Source: CAYJLB01 sp964370845
GTDB lineage: Bacteria > Bacillota > Clostridia > Oscillospirales > Ruminococcaceae
DNA length: 64,000 nucleotides
Assembly: GCA_964370845.1 (NCBI GenBank)
Contig: CAYJLB010000007.1
Span: 1-64,000, forward strand
Direction of reading: 5' to 3'
Shown here: piece by piece, positions 44,233 through 53,134 of the stretch
Position numbering within the stretch: position 1 is the stretch's first letter
Layout: the number at the start of each line of letters is the position of its first letter
The notes under the pieces: model-generated
The model's input: the letters and a program-made list of their open reading frames with translations, nothing else
Told to the model about the DNA's origin: nothing
The model's database searches: none
Position numbers and translations under genes: made by a program

Positions 44233-46263
44233 ATGAAAGAATTATCTTCTCCAATTCAATACTTAAAAGGTGTGGGAGAAAAAAGGGCTTTGCTCTTTAA
44301 AAAACTTGGAATTGAAACAATTTCCGGAATTATAAACCATTTCCCTCGCTCATATATAAATTGTACTTCCCCTGTGGAAATTGAAAATGCAATTGTTGAC
44401 GAATATAACGTAATTAGCGGTATTGTTACCGCTAAGTCACGACCTATTTTCACCAAAAACAAAGTTTCAATTTTCAAGGGGAATTTTTCTGACTACACTT
44501 CTGATATTACAATTGTTATTTTTAACAGTGAATTTTTGTTTAAACAGTTGGAAATTGGACGTGGATATATTTTATATGGGAAAGTTACCAAAGTGGGCGG
44601 AGAACTGCAAATTACCTCGCCTATGATAATTCCTGCTGGACAAGAGGTAAAAATTATTCCTCAATATCCACTTACGGAAGGTTTGTCCCAAAAAATTGTT
44701 TCTTCCTGTGTGAAAAATGCCCTTGAGGAAATAAATGCTTTCCCTTTTGAGATTTTGCCTAAGAATATTTTGTCCGAACTTGAACTTTGTTCTTTGCAGT
44801 TTGCTTGGTCAAAAATTCACTTTCCTGACAATGATAGAGATATTGAACTTGCACGAAAAAGGCTTATTTTTGATGAATTATTAGTATTATCTTTGGGAAT
44901 GTCTATGCTAAAACAAAAAAGACGGACTTTTACAGGGAATATTATGGCGGAAAATATAGAAATTTCCGAATTTTATGACAGTTTACCTTTTACACTGACA
45001 AATTCCCAGCTATCTGCTATTGAGGACTGCATTTCTGATATGAAGAAAAATGTTCCTATGAGCCGACTTATTCAAGGTGATGTTGGTTCAGGTAAAACTG
45101 CTGTTGCGGCAGCTTCTTGCTATTTAACTGCAAAGAATGGCTTTCAGTCAGCTTTAATGGCTCCTACTGAAATTCTTGCTAATCAACATTATAAGACTTT
45201 AACCGACTTTTTAGCACCGCTCGGAGTTAAAACTGCACTCTTAACTGGTTCAACTTCTGCTAAAGACAAGAAATTGATTAAAGAACAAATTGAAAAGGGA
45301 GAAATTCAAGTTGTAATTGGCACTCATGCTTTAATCCAAAAAACTACAGTTTTCAAGAATTTAGCCCTTGTAATAACGGACGAACAACATCGTTTTGGTG
45401 TAAATCAACGTGATACTCTAACAAAAAAAGGGGAGTTCCCACACGTTTTGATTATGTCGGCAACTCCAATTCCTAGAACCTTGGCGCTAATGATTTATGG
45501 TGACCTTGATGTTTCCGTTTTAAAGGAACTTCCTAAGGGGAGAATTCCCATAAAAACTTACGCTGTTACAGGTAAATTGCGTGAGCGTGCTTACAACTAC
45601 ATCAAAGATGAAATAAAAAAAGGCAGGCAAATTTACATAGTTTGCCCAGCCATTGAAGAAAATGAAGTCGATATGATAGCTGTAAAAAGTTATTACGAGG
45701 AATTCATTTTGCCTAATTTTTCGGAATTTAGAACTGCTTTACTTCACGGAAAAATGTCCGCAAGCGATAAAGAAAATATTATGGAAAGTTTCAAAAATGG
45801 GGAAGTAGACCTTCTAGTTTCCACCACTGTAATTGAAGTAGGTGTAGACGTTCCTAATGCTACTATAATAATGATTGAAAATTCGGACAGATTTGGGCTT
45901 TCTCAGCTCCATCAGCTTAGAGGACGGGTAGGACGTGGCATTTACGAATCCCACTGTATTTTGGTCACTGACAACGTTACAGAGGATTCTATAAAACGGC
46001 TTAAAATTCTTTCCTCAACAAATGACGGTTTTAAGATTTCGGAGGAAGACCTTGCTTTGCGTGGACCAGGTGACTTTTTCGGGAGTAAACAACACGGTTT
46101 GCCTAAATTAAAAATTGCTGACTTAACCACTGATATGGAAATAATGACTCTTGCTATGGAAACTGCTAAGAAAATTCTTGCCCATGACCCAGGGTTATTA
46201 AGCCTTGAAAACAAAGAAATTTCCAACGCAGTTATACAATTATTCAGAAATAACTTAATATAA
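44233..46263 (+). CDS. recG: ATP-dependent DNA helicase RecG
   Basis: 676 residues. RecG reverses stalled forks and branch-migrates Holliday junctions. An N-terminal wedge/OB domain (about 55-150) precedes helicase motifs GDVGSGKTAVAA (Walker A, near 280), TDEQHRFGV, MSATPIPRTLAL and RLGxxHQLRGRVGRG in outline (HQLRGRVGRG is present). It is 25 bp after the FakA-like gene and is the last gene of that operon. Confidence 0.97.
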   Translation: MKELSSPIQYLKGVGEKRALLFKKLGIETISGIINHFPRSYINCTSPVEIENAIVDEYNVISGIVTAKSRPIFTKNKVSIFKGNFSDYTSDITIVIFNSEFLFKQLEIGRGYILYGKVTKVGGELQITSPMIIPAGQEVKIIPQYPLTEGLSQKIVSSCVKNALEEINAFPFEILPKNILSELELCSLQFAWSKIHFPDNDRDIELARKRLIFDELLVLSLGMSMLKQKRRTFTGNIMAENIEISEFYDSLPFTLTNSQLSAIEDCISDMKKNVPMSRLIQGDVGSGKTAVAAASCYLTAKNGFQSALMAPTEILANQHYKTLTDFLAPLGVKTALLTGSTSAKDKKLIKEQIEKGEIQVVIGTHALIQKTTVFKNLALVITDEQHRFGVNQRDTLTKKGEFPHVLIMSATPIPRTLALMIYGDLDVSVLKELPKGRIPIKTYAVTGKLRERAYNYIKDEIKKGRQIYIVCPAIEENEVDMIAVKSYYEEFILPNFSEFRTALLHGKMSASDKENIMESFKNGEVDLLVSTTVIEVGVDVPNATIIMIENSDRFGLSQLHQLRGRVGRGIYESHCILVTDNVTEDSIKRLKILSSTNDGFKISEEDLALRGPGDFFGSKQHGLPKLKIADLTTDMEIMTLAMETAKKILAHDPGLLSLENKEISNAVIQLFRNNLI

Positions 46264-46361
46264 CCCGATTTTTTGTGTATATTTATTTTGCTTACTTTTC
46301 TTTTTTTAAACTTAATATCTTCACAACCTTATCACAAAAAAGGTTTATTATTATAACATCA

Positions 46362-46584
46362 GGAAGGAACTAACATAGTACAACTGATTTTTATTAATCA
46401 CATAAGTAATGCCACACTTTGTGTATTATGTCGCTTTTCCCGGCGAAGTTCCTTTAACTGTAGCTTTTGCTAATGCAGATGTTTTATAGTAAAAGCGAAA
46501 TTCCTTACTTAACTTTTACCCCCAAGTTAAGAAAAAACCCCCTTAAATATTTCCCCACTATTTATTTAGTGGGGAACTTTTTTT
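46362..46584 (+). ncRNA. Possible structured small RNA ending in a terminator
   Basis: Between convergent genes, 46364-46371 (AAGGAACT) pairs exactly with 46447-46454, ACATAA (46400) with TTATGT (46426) around ACAC/GTGT, TCGCTTTT (46431) with AAAAGCGA (46491), and CTTAACTT (46508) with AAGTTAAG (46524). A strong terminator (46551-46576, T-run to 46584) ends it. A weak TTATCA-N17-TATAAC (46329-46357) could be its promoter. I cannot assign it to a known RNA class. Confidence 0.4.
46551..46584 (+). terminator. Terminator after recG/possible RNA
   Basis: 10-bp perfect stem (46551-46560 with 46567-46576), 6-nt loop, then C and seven T. Confidence 0.9.
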
Positions 46585-46604
46585 GCGTATTTTTTGACAA
46601 CAAA

Positions 46605-46634
46605 GAAAACCTCACCGATTAAAGTGAGGTTTCT
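46605..46634 (-). terminator. Terminator of the LysM/M23 gene
   Basis: 9-bp stem (46607-46615 with 46624-46632), 8-nt loop, with T-rich sequence on the minus-strand 3' side. Confidence 0.8.
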
Positions 46635-46670
46635 TTTACAAAAGAAGTATTAAACTTTTTCTTAATTTAG

Positions 46671-48428
46671 TTAATATAGGCTTACAAAATTAGCTGGATT
46701 TAAATACTCACCATACTCTCTGATTTCAAAGTGTAAGTGGTTACCAGTTGAGTCACCTGTTGAACCAATAGCACCGATTACGTCACCTTTCTTTACATAC
46801 TGCCCAGCAGTTACATAAAGTTTTGAACAGTGTCCGTAAACTGTTGAATATCCACTTCCGTGGTCAATCATAATATGGTAACCATAACCGTAGTTTTGGT
46901 TTACAGCTTTTGTAACATATCCGTCAGCAGCAGCATAAATTGGAGTTCCGTAAGGTATGCTTGCAATGTCAATACCTGAGTGCCATCCGTCATAAGAACG
47001 AGGACCGTATGGAGAAGAAATAGTTCCTCCGCTACCACCTACAGGCCATAAGAAACCGCCGTCAGAAACGTCATATGCAACTTGTGAATAACCACTTGGT
47101 TTAGTACCAACAGAAATTTGTCTATCAATTGGTTCCACTGTAACTTCTTCAGAAACAACAGTTCTTGAAACTTCGTATCCATTAACATAAGTAACATCGG
47201 AAATTATGTGTGCAGAACCTTCTACACCTTCTTGAATTAATACAGTAGTACCTTCATATTTTGTAGAATCTTCAACTGAAATACTAGCATAGTCTAATAC
47301 AACGTCATATTCTTCGCTTCTTGTAATTTGAACTGACAAAAAAGGAACAGCAGTATTGATTAAAATTTGTGTTCCAACATAACAATTAGTGTCAATGTCA
47401 GGGTTCAATTTTTTTAACTCGTCATAAGAAATTCCAAGTTTACTAGCAATTGAAAGAGGAGCATCTCCCTCAACTACAGTATAATATGTGTCTTCTTCCT
47501 CTTGTGAAGTAAGAAGTGCTAACAAATCGCTTTCAGGAACAATTCCATTTTCAACATAAAGACCATCTTTAATCTCAATGCTGTCAATAAAGGAAACTCG
47601 TTCGCCCTCTGTTCCAGTTTGATATTGCATCAAAGTATTATCTAAAAGAGCTTTTACAGAAGAAATTGTCTTTGAAGCTCCAATAAATTCCCCGTTAATA
47701 TAAAGTCCGTGTGCATCGATTACCGCAGCCTCAGAATTATCTAATAATTTATCAGTTAATTCGTCAACGCTATCAATTGTTTGATCATCTGAAATTTGTT
47801 GAACAGAAAGTCTTGGCTCAATTTTAATTTCAGTATCTCCTTCAACATAAGTAATTCTAGCTTGCATAAGTTGTTGAGCTTCATTAAAATCAGCTTCAGC
47901 TTCAACATATCCTAAAACTTTTCCCTCATACTCAATACCGATTGCGTACTGAGTGTTAGTTCCTACAGTAATTAGATTAACAAAAAACATAAGAGCAACA
48001 ACAGGTGCAGCATAGTTAATTAAAGTTTTTAATGCCCCGCGACAACTCCAAACAAATTTAAAAAATCCGCCTGTAGCATATGTAGCCGCTTTAAAAGCAC
48101 CTTTTTCAACACGAGTTGTTTTAATATTCGCTTTAAAAGTACGGTGTCTTTCGATTCTAGCATCAATAACAGCTTTTCTTTTTGCGAAAAAGCCACCAAT
48201 TTTACTTCCAATTTTGCTAAATACAGAAGAAATCTTCTTGTTCACAAAACCAAAGCATGCTTTTACTTTATTAAAAGTATTTGTGAAAACATATTTACCT
48301 ATGTGATATATATGTGCACCAAGCTTTACAGTATGATTGCTGTAAGCTTTTTTTATTTTGTCAAAAGGCTTAAATGTAGAAGTGGCGTGTTTTAGTGGCT
48401 TTTTTCTATTTTCTTTTTTCTGAGCCAT
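46671..48428 (-). CDS. LysM-G5-M23 peptidoglycan hydrolase
   Basis: 585 residues from ATG 48428, with AAAGGGG nine bases upstream. A long basic cytoplasmic region (1-140) precedes a single transmembrane helix (about 143-162). It is followed by an exported segment, a LysM domain (about 312-358, YYTVVEGDAPLSIASKLG), a G5 domain (about 365-445) and an M23 endopeptidase with HSGIDIASIPYG and HLHFEI. It should bind and cut peptidoglycan at the cell surface. A WalR-like box lies upstream. Confidence 0.92.
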   Translation of the reverse strand: MAQKKENRKKPLKHATSTFKPFDKIKKAYSNHTVKLGAHIYHIGKYVFTNTFNKVKACFGFVNKKISSVFSKIGSKIGGFFAKRKAVIDARIERHRTFKANIKTTRVEKGAFKAATYATGGFFKFVWSCRGALKTLINYAAPVVALMFFVNLITVGTNTQYAIGIEYEGKVLGYVEAEADFNEAQQLMQARITYVEGDTEIKIEPRLSVQQISDDQTIDSVDELTDKLLDNSEAAVIDAHGLYINGEFIGASKTISSVKALLDNTLMQYQTGTEGERVSFIDSIEIKDGLYVENGIVPESDLLALLTSQEEEDTYYTVVEGDAPLSIASKLGISYDELKKLNPDIDTNCYVGTQILINTAVPFLSVQITRSEEYDVVLDYASISVEDSTKYEGTTVLIQEGVEGSAHIISDVTYVNGYEVSRTVVSEEVTVEPIDRQISVGTKPSGYSQVAYDVSDGGFLWPVGGSGGTISSPYGPRSYDGWHSGIDIASIPYGTPIYAAADGYVTKAVNQNYGYGYHIMIDHGSGYSTVYGHCSKLYVTAGQYVKKGDVIGAIGSTGDSTGNHLHFEIREYGEYLNPANFVSLY

Positions 48429-48477
48429 TGGAAACAACCCCTTTCATTTAAATTTAGTAATTTAGATTTTTTTAATT

Positions 48478-48494
48478 ATTACAAATTAGTAACA
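48478..48494 (-). promoter_or_regulatory. WalR-like box before the M23 gene
   Basis: On the minus strand TGTTAC-N5-TGTAAT, an exact match to the published WalR (YycF) pattern TGTWAH-N5-TGTWAH. It lies just downstream of the predicted transcription start, a position that would favour repression. Confidence 0.5.
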
Positions 48495-48502
48495 ACATTT
48501 AC

Positions 48503-48530
48503 ATTATATCAAATATACAGCAAAAATCAA
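48503..48530 (-). promoter_or_regulatory. Candidate sigma-A promoter for the M23 gene
   Basis: On the minus strand TTGATT (48530-48525) and TATAAT (48508-48503), spacer 16 bp. Confidence 0.55.
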
Positions 48531-48729
48531 GCTTTTTGACGATATTTATTTTGAAATACTACATTTTCGTCATTTTAATCATACCAACACCATTGCATAT
48601 GTGCAACTTTGCCAATAAATATTGATGAATTATTAACTAACTCTTAAATAAATTTTCTAGGATTTAACAATTAATTTTTTATCAAAATTTTCTTAATAAC
48701 TGTTAATATAAAGGAATAATATGACAATT
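48531..48729. other. Gene-free AT-rich spacer
   Basis: About 200 bp between the M23 promoter and the upstream TGTAAT cluster. I see no frame longer than a few codons and no clear hairpin. Confidence 0.5.
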
Positions 48730-48766
48730 TGTAATAATTAATTACAAATATTACAAATTGGTTACA
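48730..48766. promoter_or_regulatory. Cluster of four TGTAAT half-sites
   Basis: TGTAAT (48730) and ATTACA (48741) form an inverted pair with a 5-bp gap. ATTACA (48750) and GTTACA (48761) read on the minus strand as TGTAAC-N5-TGTAAT, again the WalR pattern. Half-sites are spaced 9-11 bp, about one helical turn. Confidence 0.45.
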
Positions 48767-48844
48767 AATTAGCTGTGTTGTAAACACCATATATAGTGTG
48801 CCTTTAATAAATAAAAGTTGAAATAAACATAAATTTATCTAATT

Positions 48845-49696
48845 TTAGAATAATTTTAGCAATTTTTCCATATCTTGCGGAATTGTTGAAGAAATTGTTG
48901 TAATTTCTTGTTCTCCAACCTTGTTGAAAAATATTTCACCACAATGGAGAGCTTGACGATTTATTAGATCCGTTTTTCCTCCATACATATCATCCCCAAC
49001 TAAAGGGAAGCCTAAATGAGAAAAATGCACTCGAATTTGATGAGTTCTCCCAGTTTCAAGTTTTATCTTTAAAAAAGAATAATCCTCACTATACTTCAAA
49101 ACCTCAAAATGAGTAACTGCTCGTTGCCCGTCTTTATGAACTTGACGCAAAATAATCGAGTTATCAAGGCGAATTATAGGCAAATCTATCCTTCCGCCTT
49201 GTGTAATTTTTCCGTGGACAATTGCATAGTATGTCTTATCAATATTAGCTTGAAACTGCATAGCCGAAAACCGATTTTTTGCAATGACACAGCACCCCGA
49301 CGTATCACGGTCCAATCTGTTAATAGGCCTAAAAGTAAGTCCCTTGTAAGTATATGCAAAACTGTTGCCAAGTGTGTCACCTTGATGTTTATGGGAAGGG
49401 TGAACGGGCATAAATGGCGGTTTATCGTAGATTACACAATCCTCATCTTCAAATAAAATCGGCACTTCTATCCCTTTTGTTCCTTGAAGAACCTTTTTAT
49501 CTTCCAAAACAATTGTAATTTCGTCATTTTCACAAACTGTGTCAATCGTCCTTGTGTGAACTCCATTTTTTGTAATTCCATTTTCAATTTGCTTTAACTT
49601 GACAATTAACCTTTTACTAACATTATTAGCACGCAAAACGTCCATTACAGTTCTTTTATCAAGGTTATTTTCTACTATAAAGGTAATTTCTCTCAC
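48845..49696 (-). CDS. RluA-family pseudouridine synthase
   Basis: 283 residues from a GTG start with GAGGTTG upstream. An N-terminal S4-like segment (about 12-60) is followed by the catalytic domain, with PINRLDRDTSG holding the catalytic aspartate, KTYYAIVHG, and GRTHQIRVHFSHLGFPLVGD. It isomerises uridine in rRNA or tRNA; which site is not decidable between RluA, C and D types. It is 18 bp after tex on the same strand. Confidence 0.92.
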   Translation of the reverse strand: MREITFIVENNLDKRTVMDVLRANNVSKRLIVKLKQIENGITKNGVHTRTIDTVCENDEITIVLEDKKVLQGTKGIEVPILFEDEDCVIYDKPPFMPVHPSHKHQGDTLGNSFAYTYKGLTFRPINRLDRDTSGCCVIAKNRFSAMQFQANIDKTYYAIVHGKITQGGRIDLPIIRLDNSIILRQVHKDGQRAVTHFEVLKYSEDYSFLKIKLETGRTHQIRVHFSHLGFPLVGDDMYGGKTDLINRQALHCGEIFFNKVGEQEITTISSTIPQDMEKLLKLF

Positions 49697-49714
49697 TTTT
49701 TCAACCTCAATTTT

Positions 49715-51874
49715 TTAGTCTGGCTTTTTATCTTCACGCATTGTAAGGGCAATACGTTTTTTCTTCATATCAACAGATAAAACCCAAACTTTTACAATAT
49801 CTCCAACTTTTACAATTTCAAGTGGGTGCTTAATAAATTTATTGCAAATTTGGGAAATGTGTACAAGTCCGTCTTCATGCACTCCAATATCAACAAATGC
49901 TCCAAAGTCGATAACATTTCTAACTGTTCCCATAAGCTCCATTCCAGCTTTTAGGTCTTTCATATCCATAACATCGCTTCTTAGAAGTGGTGGTGGAAGC
50001 TCGTCACGAGGGTCACGTCCAGGCTTTTTAAGTTCGCTTACAATATCGGTTAAAGTTGGAACACCTACACCAATTTCCTCGGCAATATTATCAAGTCCTT
50101 TTTGTTTTGTGAAAGAGTCAAATTCTGTAGTCTTTCCACCAGAAATATCTGAAATTTTAAAACTTGACATTTCAATCAATTGTTTTGCCGCTTTATAACT
50201 TTCAGGGTGAACGCCTGTGTTATCAAGAGGATTTTTCCCATCAGCAACACGCAAAAATCCTGCACATTGTTCAAATGCTTTTTTACCCAGTTTTGCAACT
50301 TTCAAAAGCTCTTTTCTATCTTTAAAGCTACCGTTTTCTTCACGGTAAGACACAATATTTTTCGCAACAGTAGCATTTACTCCAGCTACATAAGAAAGTA
50401 ATGAGTGAGAAGCAGAGTTTAAGTCCACTCCAACAGAGTTTACACAGTCTTCAACAACACCAAGTAAAGCCTCGTCCATTTTCGTTTTAGGCATATCGTG
50501 TTGATATTGCCCTACACCAACTGCTTTTGGGTCAATTTTTACAAGTTCTGCAAGTGGGTCTTGTAATCTTCTTGCAATAGAAACTGCACTTCTTAGCGAA
50601 ACGTCAAATTGTGGGAATTCTTCCGCAGCAAGCTTTGATGCTGAATAAACTGACGCACCAGCTTCGGAAACTACCATATAAGAAACTTTTTCAGGGATTT
50701 CTTTAAGCAATTCCGCAACAAAAACTTCACTTTCGTGAGAAGCTGTTCCATTTCCAATAGCAATAGTTGTTACACCGTGCTTTTTAATTAAATTTGTAAG
50801 CACTCTTTTTCCCTCTGCAACTTTGCTTTGCGGAGGAGTAGGGTAAATTACAGTAGTTTCAACAACCTTACCAATATCATTTACAACTGCGATTTTGCAA
50901 CCAGTTCTATAAGCTGGGTCAAGTCCTAACGTTACTGAATTTTTAACAGGAGGTTGCATTAAAAGTTGTCTTAAATTTGAAGCAAAAACTTTAATTGCAT
51001 TTTCACAGGCTTTTGCAGTTAAATCACTACGAATTTCCCTTTCAACAGATGGGTAAATCAATCTTTTGTACCCGTCCTCGCAAGCAGCTTTAACTAAAAG
51101 CCCACAAGCTGAGTCGTTTTGATAATATTTCGCTAAAATTAAGTTTACACCTTTTCCCTCAGGAACATCAACTGATACTTTCAAAATATCTTCACGTTCA
51201 CCACGGTCAATCGCCAAAATTCTATGTTCAGCAATTTTGTTTACAGGCTCTTTGTAATCATAATAATTCTCATAAACACTTTCCGTTTCGCTGTCACCAG
51301 CTTTTGATGCAACAATTCCCTCGCGGTAAAAAAGTTCTCTCAAGGATTTTCTTAAACCAGCATCGTCAGAAACTGTTTCAGCGATAATATCCATTGCCCC
51401 TTGAAGTGCTTCCTCAACTGAATTAACACCTTTTTCTTCGTCAATAAATTCCGCCGCCTTTTCTTCAGGGTCATCATTTCTATTTTGCAATAAAATAAAG
51501 TTAGAAAGTGGTTCAAGTCCTTTATCTCTTGCAACAGACGCTCTCGTCTTTCTTTTTTGTTTGTAAGGACGATAAATGTCCTCAACTTCTGCTAGAGTTA
51601 TAGCATTATCGATAGCTTTTTGCAATTCCTCAGTCATTTTCCCTTGTTCAGTGATAGAGTTTGCAACTTCCTCTTTACGTTTTTCTAAATTTCTAAGATA
51701 TGTAAGCCTATCAAACAAGTCCCTTAAAATAGTATCATCTAAAGAACCTGTAACTTCCTTTCTATATCTTGCGATAAAAGGAATTGTATTCCCCTCATCA
51801 ATTAATTTTATTGTAGCATCAACTTGTGATACTTTTATTGATAATTCACTTGCTATTTTTGCATTAATATCCAT
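49715..51874 (-). CDS. tex: Tex-family RNA-binding transcription accessory protein
   Basis: 719 residues from ATG 51874 (an in-frame ATG at 51886 abuts the GAAAGGA site). Tex N-terminal helices, a YqgF/RNase H-like domain with SVTLGLDPAYRTGCKIAVV in outline (about 325-343), helix-hairpin-helix repeats (about 500-560) and a C-terminal S1 domain (about 645-715, GTVRNVIDFGAFVDIGVHEDGLVHIS in outline). Tex is a conserved nucleic-acid-binding protein affecting transcription and RNA decay. Follows the histidine phosphatase gene. Confidence 0.95.
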   Translation of the reverse strand: MDINAKIASELSIKVSQVDATIKLIDEGNTIPFIARYRKEVTGSLDDTILRDLFDRLTYLRNLEKRKEEVANSITEQGKMTEELQKAIDNAITLAEVEDIYRPYKQKRKTRASVARDKGLEPLSNFILLQNRNDDPEEKAAEFIDEEKGVNSVEEALQGAMDIIAETVSDDAGLRKSLRELFYREGIVASKAGDSETESVYENYYDYKEPVNKIAEHRILAIDRGEREDILKVSVDVPEGKGVNLILAKYYQNDSACGLLVKAACEDGYKRLIYPSVEREIRSDLTAKACENAIKVFASNLRQLLMQPPVKNSVTLGLDPAYRTGCKIAVVNDIGKVVETTVIYPTPPQSKVAEGKRVLTNLIKKHGVTTIAIGNGTASHESEVFVAELLKEIPEKVSYMVVSEAGASVYSASKLAAEEFPQFDVSLRSAVSIARRLQDPLAELVKIDPKAVGVGQYQHDMPKTKMDEALLGVVEDCVNSVGVDLNSASHSLLSYVAGVNATVAKNIVSYREENGSFKDRKELLKVAKLGKKAFEQCAGFLRVADGKNPLDNTGVHPESYKAAKQLIEMSSFKISDISGGKTTEFDSFTKQKGLDNIAEEIGVGVPTLTDIVSELKKPGRDPRDELPPPLLRSDVMDMKDLKAGMELMGTVRNVIDFGAFVDIGVHEDGLVHISQICNKFIKHPLEIVKVGDIVKVWVLSVDMKKKRIALTMREDKKPD

Positions 51875-51948
51875 ATTTATAACCATTCCTTTCTGTACGT
51901 TTTGGGCGGTTTTGCCGCTTATAATTTTTAAGGCGACAAAATTGTGGC

Positions 51949-51999
51949 TATGCCGAAAAGCACAAAACTACGGTTTGAAAATTTATTTTTCAAACTTAA
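51949..51999. repeat. Third copy of the hairpin repeat, with variant stem
   Basis: CCGAAAAGC-ACAAAACTACGG precedes GTTTGAAAA (51973-51981), loop TTTAT, TTTTCAAAC (51987-51995) and then TTAAACTT. Flanks and loop match the 42-kb copies, but the stem bases differ on both arms so pairing is kept. Confidence 0.65.
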
Positions 52000-52751
52000 A
52001 CTTCCTCATCTTCATAATATTCGTCAAATTCATCATCATCTGCATAGTTTTCTAAATCATCATACTCAAAATCTTCATCAACTTTAAAATCATCGTAATA
52101 ATCAAAATTTTCTTCATATAATTCTTGTTCATCTTTTCTTGAATAAGGGTACATTCCGAGTATTTCAAAAGCATCGGAACGTTGCCACATTTCAGCAGTT
52201 ACCATAATTTCAAAACCCTCGCCGAAATCACATAAAAACTCCGAGCTTTCCATTTTAGGAAGTCCAAAACAAGAAAGCATATTCATTATAATTCCACCGT
52301 GAGTGACAATAGCTACATTTGTTAAGCTATTTTTCATTGCATCTTCTATTATAAAGGAAAGACCTTCAAGAACTCTCTCCAAAACTTGCCGTAAAGTTTC
52401 ACCGTTTGGTGGTGCGTTGTCCATTCCACCTTGAAGCCAAAGTTTATACTCAGGCAAATCTTTTAGCATATCAGGAGTTTTTTCCTCAAAATCACCAAAA
52501 GACATCTCTCCCATTTCAGTTACAACGTGAAGCTGATTATTTGGGAAAAGCATTTCAGCAGTTTCCACGCAACGTGACAAAGGACTAGAATACACTTTTT
52601 GAATTTTTCCGTAATTATAAATATCCATTTTTTCATCAAGTTCAGCAATTCCCTCATCACTTAAAGGATAATTTGTTATTCCTATATAAGAAGAATTATC
52701 AAAAGCCTTAGTTTTTCCATGCCTTATTACTTTAATTCTATAACCTTTCAA
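51996..52751 (-). CDS. Histidine phosphatase family protein with acidic tail
   Basis: 251 residues from TTG 52751 after AAAGGTGG (GTG 52763 is in frame but overlaps the site). The phosphoglycerate-mutase-like domain has VIRHGKT (about 8-14), SSPLSRCVETAEML, EMSFGDFE and VTHGG, so both catalytic histidines are present. After about residue 200 it continues as a tail dominated by Asp, Glu, Tyr and Phe (about 45 residues). Substrate unknown. Confidence 0.9.
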   Translation of the reverse strand: MKGYRIKVIRHGKTKAFDNSSYIGITNYPLSDEGIAELDEKMDIYNYGKIQKVYSSPLSRCVETAEMLFPNNQLHVVTEMGEMSFGDFEEKTPDMLKDLPEYKLWLQGGMDNAPPNGETLRQVLERVLEGLSFIIEDAMKNSLTNVAIVTHGGIIMNMLSCFGLPKMESSEFLCDFGEGFEIMVTAEMWQRSDAFEILGMYPYSRKDEQELYEENFDYYDDFKVDEDFEYDDLENYADDDEFDEYYEDEEV

Positions 52752-52802
52752 AATAAAACCCACCTTTCGTTAAAAAGCCATTTCAATAGCAGTACAAGGT
52801 AC

Positions 52803-52832
52803 AGTATACCATATAAAACAGTAAAATTACAA
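52803..52832 (-). promoter_or_regulatory. Candidate sigma-A promoter for the phosphatase-tex-rluA block
   Basis: On the minus strand TTGTAA (52832-52827) and TATACT (52808-52803), spacer 18 bp. The remainder of the 52752-53134 divergent gap is AT-rich without a gene. Confidence 0.5.
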
Positions 52833-53038
52833 CTATTTTTTTATTTTTACTATGAAAACTACTAAATTTGGCAAGTTTTCTAATAATACAAAATATTGCA
52901 TATTATTTGATAATAATTTAAATTGTATACCATATTTAGGTTATTAACTATTATTTTTACAGCTTATATTTATGGACAATTGACTTTTTGCACAAAAAAA
53001 GCTGTTAAAATTTATTGAAAATTCTTATATAAAGACAC

Positions 53039-53067
53039 TTTACAAATTGTAAGTATTATTATATAAT
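53039..53067 (+). promoter_or_regulatory. Sigma-A promoter for the Xre-like regulator
   Basis: TTTACA at 53039-53044 and TATAAT at 53062-53067, spacer 17 bp. Confidence 0.7.
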
Positions 53068-53090
53068 TTACAGTACGTTAAAAAATAAAT

Positions 53091-53113
53091 ATAGCAATCA
53101 GGCAAATTGCTAT
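53091..53113 (+). promoter_or_regulatory. Leader hairpin or operator before the Xre-like gene
   Basis: An 8-bp inverted repeat (ATAGCAAT 53091-53098 with ATTGCTAT 53106-53113) lies between promoter and SD. It is a candidate autoregulatory operator. Confidence 0.4.
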
Positions 53114-53134
53114 ATGTTAAGGAGGGGACAAAAG

